Shown: piece by piece, positions 1-4,720 of the stretch
How positions within the stretch are numbered: position 1 is the first letter of the stretch
Layout of the letters: every line of letters begins with the position of its first letter
DNA from: Phycisphaerales bacterium
GTDB lineage: Bacteria; Planctomycetota; Phycisphaerae; Phycisphaerales; SM1A02
Assembly: GCA_007125255.1 (NCBI GenBank)
Contig: SLDM01000048.1
Location: 1-7,075 of the forward strand
DNA: 7,075 nucleotides
Direction of reading: 5' to 3'
The notes under the pieces: model-generated
What the model was told of the DNA's origin: nothing
The model's database searches: none
Seen by the model: the letters and a program-made list of their open reading frames with translations, nothing else
Translations under genes and position numbers: made by a program

Positions 1-859
1 AGGGATTGCGCGTGAATGCGACGCCCGTTCCGGAGTCCTCACCCATGTTGCCGAAGACCATCGTCTGGACGTTGACGGCCGTACCGGCAAGCCCGGTGAT
101 CTCTTCCACGCGCCGGTAGGTGATCGCCTTGTCGGAGTTCCAGCTCTTGAAGACCGCTTCGATGGCGAGTTGCAACTGTTCGAGCGGATCCTGGGGGAAG
201 GGATCGCCCACCTGCCGCCGGTAGACCTTCTTGTACGCTTCGCACAGATCGCGCATGCCGCTGACGGGGACGTCGGTGTCCAGTTCGACGTTGAGCTTGC
301 GCTTGATCTCGCTGAACTCCTCCTCGAAGTGCCGGTGGTGGACGCCCATGACCACGTCGCCGTACATGTTGATCAGGCGCCGGTAGGCGTCGTACGCGAA
401 GCGGGGGTTGCCGGTCGCGCTGGCGAGGCCTTCGACGGAACGATCGTTCAGCCCGAGATTGAGAACGGTATCCATCATGCCGGGCATGGAAACCGCGGCG
501 CCGGAACGAACGGAGACGAGCAGGGGATCGTCCTCGGCTCCGAACTTCCTGCCGGTTTCCTTCTCGAGGGTGCGAATGTTCTTGTGCACTTCATCCATGA
601 GCCCGGAGGGGAGCTTCTCTCCCGAACCGGAGTAGGCGGCGCACGCCTCGGTGGTGATCGTGAACCCGGGCGGCACGGGCAGATCGATGGAGGTCATCTC
701 GGCGAGGTTCGCGCCTTTTCCGCCGAGCAGTTCCTTCTGAGAACCCTTGCCTTCGGTTCGGGTGCTGCCGAAGTAATACACGTACCTGGCGCGGCCGGAT
801 CGGCGCGGGGTGCTCCTGGTCTTTTTCTTCTTGCCGGTACGTCGGGTCTTGGTGCTCAT
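1..859 (-). CDS. ppdK: Pyruvate, phosphate dikinase, N-terminal part (runs off left edge)
   Basis: Cytosolic enzyme interconverting pyruvate, ATP and phosphate with phosphoenolpyruvate, AMP and pyrophosphate, at the glycolysis/gluconeogenesis node. The 286 visible residues cover most of the N-terminal nucleotide-binding domain; the family is usually about 870-900 aa, so the phosphohistidine and PEP-binding domains lie beyond the window. Visible family motifs are YVYYFG (26-31), LLGGKGANLAEM (44-55), PVPPGFTITTEAC (61-73), DPLLVSVRSGA (111-121), SMPGMMDTVLNLGLND (124-139), NPRFAYDAYRR (151-161) and GTAVNVQTMVFGN ending in GTGVAFTRNP (277-286). By alignment from memory with the Clostridium symbiosum enzyme, K48 and R118 correspond to its ATP-site Lys22 and Arg92. 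The start at 859 is the only ATG before the conserved core. It adds about 25 residues rich in Lys/Arg (MSTKTRRTGKKKK...) that most homologues lack. No clear Shine-Dalgarno is visible. It is the last gene of a minus-strand series, 278 bp after the zinc-ribbon gene, so it may have its own promoter. Confidence 0.97.
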   Translation of the reverse strand, partial: MSTKTRRTGKKKKTRSTPRRSGRARYVYYFGSTRTEGKGSQKELLGGKGANLAEMTSIDLPVPPGFTITTEACAAYSGSGEKLPSGLMDEVHKNIRTLEKETGRKFGAEDDPLLVSVRSGAAVSMPGMMDTVLNLGLNDRSVEGLASATGNPRFAYDAYRRLINMYGDVVMGVHHRHFEEEFSEIKRKLNVELDTDVPVSGMRDLCEAYKKVYRRQVGDPFPQDPLEQLQLAIEAVFKSWNSDKAITYRRVEEITGLAGTAVNVQTMVFGNMGEDSGTGVAFTRNP

Positions 860-908
860 GGTGAACTCGGTTTCCCGTGAAAAAAACGTCGTCGCTTCGC
901 CGGGGAAG

Positions 909-959
909 CAGGGGGTCAAGGAAGCGGAGGGTCAAGAAAACAGGGGGTCGAGGAAGCGG
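909..959 (+). repeat. Two near-identical 19-bp G-rich direct repeats upstream of ppdK
   Basis: CAGGGGGTCAAGGAAGCGG at 909-927 recurs at 941-959 with one change (A to G), a 32-bp period. A partial third copy, GGGTCAAGAAAACA (929-942), lies between them. The purine-rich strand is opposite to the direction of ppdK. The GGGGTCAAGG element also occurs, as reverse complement, in the octamer array at 4132-4243, so this may be a degenerate member of the same repeat class. The rest of the 860-1137 gap holds a short inverted repeat (CGTTGC 1057-1062 with GCAACG 1070-1075, 7-nt loop, no T-tract) and no convincing gene or promoter. Confidence 0.7.
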
Positions 960-1137
960 GGAGAACGCGGGGATCATCGCGGCGCCAGGCGTTCAGCCAC
1001 GACCGATCCCCCGGGGAGGGGGCGCGGTCGGCCGCCGGGTGGGTCAGTCTATCACCCGTTGCAGTCGGGGCAACGACGCATGCCGATCGAGCGGCTTCCG
1101 GGCGGCGGCCTTCCCGGCGCGGGGCCCAATGCAGAAC

Positions 1138-1209
1138 TCAGTCCGGGACTCGGTCCGGGACTTGGCGCGGGACACGGTCGGGGACCGGGACCGAGAGTCG
1201 GTCCGGACG
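1138..1209 (-). repeat. 12-bp tandem repeat encoding the tail of the zinc-ribbon protein
   Basis: Six 12-bp periods, plus-strand consensus TCGGTCCGGGAC (minus strand GTCCCGGACCGA, coding Val-Pro-Asp-Arg). Units at 1138, 1150, 1162 and 1174 are in good register; the one at 1186 is strongly diverged and the one at 1198 is close to consensus. The period is a multiple of three, so unit number can change without a frameshift. In the terminal unit the Arg codon CGA has become TGA, and this is the stop codon of the gene. Confidence 0.85.
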
Positions 1210-1902
1210 TTCGCTTTCCTCGCGCGGCCGGTTCCACCCGCATTCCGGGCAGCCGGCCGCGTCGTTCCCGCGCAGGTCGTAGCCGCAGGAGATGCACCGG
1301 CCGCGCCAGTACCGCGCGAGCCGACGTGATCCGATCAGCAGCAGGAGCAGACTGCCCCACGTGGCGGAGTGGAGCGCGATGTTGCCGACCAGGCCGGGCC
1401 AGATCGGCAGGTAGGGCAGCGGACGGAGATACTGGAATCCGGCGGCGGGCGTGGCGTCCATTTCGATGCCGCCGATGAGCGTCATGTTGGTCCCGGTGAG
1501 CGTCATCCCGAACCGATTGGGTGAATCCAGATGCACACGATCTTCGTAGCTGCACCAGAACGACCGGAACGGCCATCCGACCCGTATCTCCTCCCGTATC
1601 AGCTCCCGTGTCGGGTGCTGCGCGCCGGGCGGTTCCGGCAGGTGCCGAACGGACCTCCGCTCCGGATCCACGAAGATCCGGCCATGGATCATGTTCCGTC
1701 GCGTGTGGCCGAAGGCGCGTTGCGTATAGGTGTTCTCGAAACGGTTGTCTTCCTCCGCGCCGATCGCGCGTTGATCGAGATGGCCGTTGGTGAGGTTGGT
1801 CGGGCGGTAGACGGCGCACGCCCAGGCCACGCCGAGCGTGCTGAGCGCGCCGAAAAGCAGGAAGAGAAGCGTCGTCAGGATGCGAATCAGCAGACGGTTC
1901 AT
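1138..1902 (-). CDS. Uncharacterised membrane protein with C-terminal zinc ribbon
   Basis: Protein of 254 aa whose function I do not recognise. A hydrophobic stretch at residues 8-30 (after MNRLLIR) is a signal anchor or signal peptide. A polar region of about 135 residues follows, then a second hydrophobic segment near 168-192, a basic stretch (RRLARYWRGR), and a four-cysteine zinc ribbon: C203-x2-C206-GYDLRG and C218-PE-C221-G. The topology suggests an extracytoplasmic middle domain and a cytoplasmic ribbon. This ribbon after a last transmembrane helix recurs, from general knowledge, in Phycisphaerae membrane proteins of unknown function. An upstream ATG at 1947 is open in frame, but 1902 is preferred: it directly precedes the hydrophobic segment and has a G-rich GGGTGGGGGG stretch just upstream. 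The last 17 or so residues (VPDR-like repeats) come from a 12-bp tandem repeat. The gene starts 112 bp after the trpC stop on the same strand and may be co-transcribed with it. Confidence 0.85.
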   Translation of the reverse strand: MNRLLIRILTTLLFLLFGALSTLGVAWACAVYRPTNLTNGHLDQRAIGAEEDNRFENTYTQRAFGHTRRNMIHGRIFVDPERRSVRHLPEPPGAQHPTRELIREEIRVGWPFRSFWCSYEDRVHLDSPNRFGMTLTGTNMTLIGGIEMDATPAAGFQYLRPLPYLPIWPGLVGNIALHSATWGSLLLLLIGSRRLARYWRGRCISCGYDLRGNDAAGCPECGWNRPREESERPDRLSVPVPDRVPRQVPDRVPD

Positions 1903-1931
1903 CGACGCACCCCCCACCCTACGATCCTCGA

Positions 1932-1960
1932 CCCTGCCACCCTCCACCTCCCCAACCCCC
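1932..1960 (-). other. Possible G-quadruplex sequence between trpC and the zinc-ribbon gene
   Basis: On the minus strand, four runs of three or more G (1960-1956, 1953-1950, 1942-1940, 1934-1932) are separated by loops of 2, 7 and 5 nt. This fits the usual G3+N1-7 quadruplex pattern. G-rich sequence continues to the start of the downstream gene (GGGTGGGGGG). The stretch lies in the putative trpC-to-zinc-ribbon mRNA, 30-58 nt before the ATG at 1902. Only the pattern is seen; folding and any role are inference. Confidence 0.4.
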
Positions 1961-2014
1961 TCTGCGCGGAGGAACAGGAACGACCCGACCGTCTCGCGAA
2001 GGCGGCGCGGGGCC

Positions 2015-2899
2015 TCACGTTTCGGATTCCGGATCCGGTTTCGGATTGGCCCGTCCGTTCCGCGCGCCTTCGACCAGTGACTTCAGCGCCGCGCCGGGAT
2101 CGCCCTGCTTCATCAGCGACTCGCCGATGAGGACGATGTTGATGCCGTGGGCCCGGAGCCGCAAAAGGTCGTCCACGGTGCTGATTCCGGATTCGCTGAC
2201 CAGAACGCGTCGGTTCTCGACGACTTCGGCCATGCGGAAGGAGTGGGAGAGGTCGGTCTGCATCGATCGCAGATTGCGATTGTTGATGCCCAGAAGCGAG
2301 TAGCCGGCGTGGGGGAATCCGATGTGGCGCCGCACCTTCAGGAGGTTTTCCATGTCATGAACTTCGACGAGAGAGGTCATACCCAGCCGCTGGATCAGGA
2401 TCATCATGTCGAGCAGTTCGGCTTCGTTGAGGACCTCGGCGATCAGGAGCACCGCGTCGGCGCCGGCGGCCCGGGCTTCCCAGATCTGGTACTCGTCGAC
2501 GATGAAGTCCTTGCGCAGTACGGGCAGCCGGACCTGGTCCTTGATCTGCTGAATGTAGCCGAGGTGGCCACCGAAGTGCTGTTCGTCGGTCAGGCAGGAG
2601 ATCGCCGCGGCACCGGCTTTCTCGTATTGTGTAGCGATCGCGACCGGGTCGAAGTCATCCCGGATCAGCCCCGCGGAGGGACTTTTCCTCTTGATCTCAG
2701 CAATGATGCGCGTTTCCGAACGACCGAGTTCATCGACGACCGCCGCGAAGAAATTCCGCGGTGGATCGACCTGCGCCACCCGCGCCTCGAGCGTGGTCAT
2801 GGGCGTCATTTCCTTCGCCTTGGCGACCTCGACGCGCTTTCGGGCCACGATCGTATCGAGGGTCGTGGCGTCCTGGTTGTCCGGGCTCGGTTCGGTCAT
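2015..2899 (-). CDS. trpC: Indole-3-glycerol phosphate synthase
   Basis: Cytosolic TIM-barrel enzyme that converts 1-(2-carboxyphenylamino)-1-deoxyribulose 5-phosphate to indole-3-glycerol phosphate with loss of CO2 and water, in tryptophan biosynthesis. Length is 294 aa from this start; the family is usually 255-270. The sequence runs LDTIVARKRVEV (14-25), IIAEIKRKSPSAG (65-77, with catalytic-type E68 and K70), LPVLRKDFIVDEYQI (125-139, K130), SLVEVHD (176-182, E179), LLGINNRNL (202-210) and VSESGI (234-239, E236 S237). It ends with VLIGESLM (256-263), the phosphate-binding loop region. All active-site residues expected of the family are present. ATG 2899 is chosen because it lies nearest the conserved N-terminus, although no Shine-Dalgarno precedes it. 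ATG 2950 (MMMKTRWLRR) is an alternative, with AAGG about 11 nt upstream. A C-terminal tail of about 14 polar residues (NGRANPKPDPESET) looks disordered. No other trp gene lies in the window, so the pathway is not clustered here. Confidence 0.97.
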   Translation of the reverse strand: MTEPSPDNQDATTLDTIVARKRVEVAKAKEMTPMTTLEARVAQVDPPRNFFAAVVDELGRSETRIIAEIKRKSPSAGLIRDDFDPVAIATQYEKAGAAAISCLTDEQHFGGHLGYIQQIKDQVRLPVLRKDFIVDEYQIWEARAAGADAVLLIAEVLNEAELLDMMILIQRLGMTSLVEVHDMENLLKVRRHIGFPHAGYSLLGINNRNLRSMQTDLSHSFRMAEVVENRRVLVSESGISTVDDLLRLRAHGINIVLIGESLMKQGDPGAALKSLVEGARNGRANPKPDPESET

Positions 2900-2984
2900 C
2901 GGGGGCAGGCCATTCGCGGGTCGACGCAGCCAACGTGTCTTCATCATCATCGGCGCGATCGCCTTGATCGCATCCGGACAGCAG

Positions 2985-3012
2985 CTTATCGCGGCCGGGC
3001 CGGATCCGTCAG
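2985..3012 (-). promoter_or_regulatory. Weak candidate sigma-70-like promoter for trpC
   Basis: On the minus strand, CTGACG (3012-3007; 4 of 6 match to TTGACA) is followed after 16 nt by GATAAG (2990-2985; 4 of 6 match to TATAAT). It sits in the 163-bp gap between the divergent starts of trpC and the CPBP gene, 35 nt before ATG 2950 and 86 nt before ATG 2899. This is a pattern match only, in a lineage whose promoter consensus I do not know well. Confidence 0.22.
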
Positions 3013-3046
3013 GCGACGGAACGGAAAATTTTGCGTTGATATCCGC

Positions 3047-3051
3047 GGAGG
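3047..3051 (+). promoter_or_regulatory. Shine-Dalgarno deciding the CPBP protease start
   Basis: GGAGG (within CGGAGGAAA) ends 11 nt before the GTG at 3063. It is the only good ribosome-binding site near the N-terminus of this frame. The longer in-frame candidates, GTG 2865, TTG 2877 and TTG 2964, have GAGGG too close, too far, or absent. Confidence 0.5.
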
Positions 3052-3062
3052 AAACGGCGCCG

Positions 3063-3947
3063 GTGACCGGCCACGGAGCGGAGGCCGGCAACGGCGCACC
3101 GGCGGGGGGAGACCTTTCCGTTCGGGTCTCGACCGGCGACCTGCTTGCCGCAGCGCTGGCGCTCGCGTTGCTGGGGATCGTGGTCTACCGAAGGTGGTAC
3201 GTCCTGGCTCCGGTACCCTCCCCCCCGGAGCCGACCTCGCCCCCGGTCGGCGCGGCCCTGTTCATCGCCGCCGTTCTGCTGGGGGTCGTGGGGACGCTGG
3301 CGGCCGCGGCGATCATGGGGATTGACGCCGGACCGGAACGCGAGGCGCCGCTGGGATTGACCGAGCAGGGTCAGCTCATGGGCGGCATGTATCTCGGCCA
3401 GGCGGTGGTGATCATCATCTTCGTGGTGCTGCTGCTCCGCGCGAAGCGGCCCCGGCCCGATCGACGCCCCGGCTGGGCGGGGGCGACGGGAATAGCCGTG
3501 GCCGCGCTGCTGGTCCTCTGGCCGATCCTGCTGCTGACCGGCTCTCTGAGCGGATGGTTGATGAGATGGGTGACCGGTGAACCGACGGACGTGATCGCGC
3601 ATGGCACCCTGCGCAGCATGCTGGATGACCCATGGACCCCCGGGTTTCTGCTGGTCGGTTTCGGGGCGGTCGTGCTGGCGCCGATTTTCGAGGAGGTTTT
3701 CTACCGGGGACTCTTGCAGCGAACCGTTCGGCAGATGGGCATCGGTCCCTGGCCGGCGATCATCGGAACGAGTCTCTTCTTCGCCTTCGTCCACATCGGC
3801 GCGGCCGATGCCCATGCCCTGGTCGTCCTGTTCGTCCTCTCCCTCGGTTTCGGCTGGGTCTACGAGCGAACGGGACGGCTCTTCGCGCCATTGCTGATGC
3901 ACATGCTATTCAACGCGGGGAATCTGGCGATGGCGATGACGATATAG
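3063..3947 (+). CDS. CPBP-family intramembrane glutamic/metallo-protease (CAAX/Abi type)
   Basis: Polytopic inner-membrane protein of the CPBP family, whose members include Rce1-type CAAX prenyl proteases and bacteriocin-immunity/abortive-infection proteins. The substrate here is unknown. From GTG 3063 the protein is 294 aa. About eight hydrophobic segments are visible, among them LLAAALALALLGIVVY, AALFIAAVLLGVVGTLAAAA, AVVIIIFVVLLL and LLVLWPILLLTG. The catalytic motifs lie in the C-terminal half: EEVFYRG (E210, E211, R215), FAFVH with H244, and HMLFN (H280, N284). These are the three diagnostic family motifs. The frame stays open to an ATG at 2691, but that would overlap trpC by about 200 bp. 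A hydrophobic stretch upstream of 3063 (RVFIIIGAIALIASG) could instead be a signal sequence read from TTG 2877, so the N-terminus is uncertain. Third-position GC falls in the 2951-3062 stretch, which favours the short form. The TAG stop abuts an octamer repeat array. Confidence 0.93.
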   Translation: MTGHGAEAGNGAPAGGDLSVRVSTGDLLAAALALALLGIVVYRRWYVLAPVPSPPEPTSPPVGAALFIAAVLLGVVGTLAAAAIMGIDAGPEREAPLGLTEQGQLMGGMYLGQAVVIIIFVVLLLRAKRPRPDRRPGWAGATGIAVAALLVLWPILLLTGSLSGWLMRWVTGEPTDVIAHGTLRSMLDDPWTPGFLLVGFGAVVLAPIFEEVFYRGLLQRTVRQMGIGPWPAIIGTSLFFAFVHIGAADAHALVVLFVLSLGFGWVYERTGRLFAPLLMHMLFNAGNLAMAMTI

Positions 3948-4055
3948 AGAGAGCGACGGAGCGACGGAGGGGCGAAGCGACGAAGGGGGGGAGTGACGGA
4001 GTGACGAAGTGACTAAGTAACGAAGGAAGGCATGTAGGCATGGAGGCACGGAGGG
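3947..4055 (+). repeat. Octamer tandem array A, 3' flank of the CPBP gene
   Basis: After a GAGAGA hexamer (3947-3952) come 8-bp units GCGACGGA (3953, 3961), GGGGCGAA, GCGACGAA (3977), a G-rich spacer, GTGACGGA (3993), GTGACGAA (4001), GTGACTAA and GTAACGAA. A second unit type follows: AGGCATGT, AGGCATGG, AGGCACGG (4028-4051). The purine-rich strand is the CPBP sense strand and the array begins at the last base of the stop codon. Bases 3947-3988 match the reverse complement of 4173-4214 at 39 of 42 positions, so the two arrays form an inverted repeat. No coding capacity is seen; reading frames here are low-complexity translations of the repeat. Confidence 0.9.
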
Positions 4056-4061
4056 TTGGAT

Positions 4062-4121
4062 GACGGCGACAAGAGTCTGACTCCGTCTTCCCGCTTCCGC
4101 AGGGTCGACGACTTCGCCGTC
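4062..4121. repeat. Inverted-repeat core between arrays A and B
   Basis: Non-repetitive centre of the 3948-4239 intergenic region. GACGGCGA (4062-4069) and TCGCCGTC (4114-4121) are perfect 8-bp inverted repeats. Nested inside is GAGTC-T-GACTC (4073-4083). The outer octamer arms plus these inner stems make the whole region a nested palindrome. No T-tract follows any stem, so a classical intrinsic terminator is not seen, although termination or mRNA-end protection for the two convergent genes is plausible. The 292 bp between the CPBP and deaminase stops hold no convincing gene. Confidence 0.65.
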
Positions 4122-4131
4122 GCACCGCCCC

Positions 4132-4243
4132 TCAATGCCTCGATGCCTTGGTGCCTTGACCCCTCGATGCCTCCCCTTCGTCGCTTCGAGCCTCCGTCGC
4201 TCCGTCGCTTTCTCTCCGTGCCTCCGTGCCTCCACTCCGTCAC
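4132..4243 (-). repeat. Octamer tandem array B, 3' flank of the deaminase gene
   Basis: Read on the minus strand from the deaminase stop: GTGACGGA (4243-4236), GTGGA, GGCACGGA twice, the hexamer GAGAAA, GCGACGGA twice, GGCTCGAA, GCGACGAA, GGGGA, then GGCATCGA, GGGGTCAA, GGCACCAA, GGCATCGA and GGCATTGA. The block order from the hexamer through GCGACGAA is the same as in array A, in inverse orientation. The deaminase stop TGA (4242-4240) is bases 2-4 of the first octamer. Confidence 0.9.
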
Positions 4244-4689
4244 TCTCCGATATCCTCCGCCCAGAGCTCCGGCTTCTCCCGCTGCATGCGCTCCATCAGC
4301 TCGACGCAGCGGGGGTCATCGAGCACGATCACCTCTGCGCCGTTCTGCTTCATCCAGGATTCCGCGCCGAGGAACGTCCGGTTCTCGCCGACGACCACCC
4401 GTGGGATCTTGAACAGAATGGCGGTTCCCGAGCACATCGGGCAGGGGCTGAGCGTCGAAACCAGGGTGAGGGTCCTCCAGTCACGGCGCCGGCCGGCGTG
4501 ACGGATACAGACCACTTCGGCATGGGCCGTCGGATCTCCCGACTGGACGCGCTCGTTGTGGCCCCGGGCGACGATCAGCCCCGATTGATCGACGAGGGCG
4601 GAGCCGATGGGGATGCCGCCTTCGTTCCAGGATTTCTCGGCCTGCTCGATGGCGACGTCGAGCCAGTCGGAATAGCGCCTATCATCCAT
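4240..4689 (-). CDS. Cytosine deaminase, yeast (FCY1) type, zinc-dependent
   Basis: Cytosolic pyrimidine-salvage enzyme, predicted to hydrolyse cytosine to uracil and ammonia (EC 3.5.4.1). Length is 149 aa; the yeast enzyme has 158. Zinc and catalytic residues are H56 and E58 (HAE) with C83-x2-C86 (SPCPMC), the cytidine-deaminase-fold signature. Against the yeast sequence recalled from memory, substrate-pocket residues also match: N45 (GHNER; yeast N51), F106 (F114), W143 (W152) and D146 (D155). The C-terminus WAEDIGE nearly equals the yeast WFEDIGE. VVVGEN (98-103) and LDDPRC (123-128) also match. This argues for cytosine rather than tRNA-adenosine or guanine as substrate, though a related nucleobase cannot be excluded. 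ATG 4689 is chosen over ATG 4722 because AAAGGAAA lies 9 nt upstream of it and the longer form would overlap the divergent gene. It is unrelated to the TIM-barrel CodA type. No purine or pyrimidine genes adjoin it. Confidence 0.92.
   Translation of the reverse strand: MDDRRYSDWLDVAIEQAEKSWNEGGIPIGSALVDQSGLIVARGHNERVQSGDPTAHAEVVCIRHAGRRRDWRTLTLVSTLSPCPMCSGTAILFKIPRVVVGENRTFLGAESWMKQNGAEVIVLDDPRCVELMERMQREKPELWAEDIGE
4658..4685 (+). promoter_or_regulatory. Candidate promoter for the GAF-PP2C gene inside the deaminase coding start
   Basis: TATCAT (4680-4685) matches TATAAT at 5 of 6 positions. A poor -35 (TCGAGC, 4658-4663) lies 16 nt upstream. A transcript would start near 4692, giving a leader of about 29 nt that still includes the Shine-Dalgarno at 4707. 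Because the two divergent start codons are only 31 bp apart, a promoter inside the neighbour's coding region is what one would expect. Confidence 0.3.
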
Positions 4690-4698
4690 CGGTTGTAA

Positions 4699-4713
4699 TT
4701 TCCTTTGGGAGAG
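4699..4713. promoter_or_regulatory. Back-to-back Shine-Dalgarno sites of two divergent genes
   Basis: On the minus strand AAAGGAAA (4706-4699) is 9 nt before the deaminase ATG at 4689. On the plus strand GGGAG (4707-4711) is 9 nt before the phosphatase ATG at 4721. The two sites abut without a spare base, which supports both start choices at once. Confidence 0.6.
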
Positions 4714-4720
4714 CAGATTC

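Noticed and set aside
170..880. Long plus-strand open frame opposite ppdK
   Set aside because: It lies entirely antisense to strongly conserved PPDK sequence, has no recognisable motif, and is typical of high-GC shadow frames.
1057..1075. Intrinsic terminator after the zinc-ribbon gene
   Set aside because: The stem is only 6 bp with a 7-nt loop and no downstream T-tract in the direction of transcription.
1052..1078. Alternative minus-strand frame ending in MRRCPDCNG, a possible lost second zinc-ribbon tail of the membrane protein
   Set aside because: The protein already has a complete four-cysteine ribbon in its own frame. The alternative frame gives only Pro/Gly/Ser-rich low-complexity sequence before CPDCNG, so chance is the simpler explanation.
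2147..3325. 392-codon plus-strand open frame across trpC
   Set aside because: It is antisense to conserved trpC and overlaps the CPBP gene in another frame; no domain is recognisable.
3947..4243. CRISPR array
   Set aside because: The repeat unit is only 8 bp and contiguous, with no unique spacers and no cas genes.
4013..4243. Small proteins encoded in the low-complexity frames of the CPBP-deaminase junction
   Set aside because: All frames there are translations of the octamer repeat (Arg/Pro/Ser or Thr/Glu/Arg strings) with no ribosome-binding site or conserved motif.
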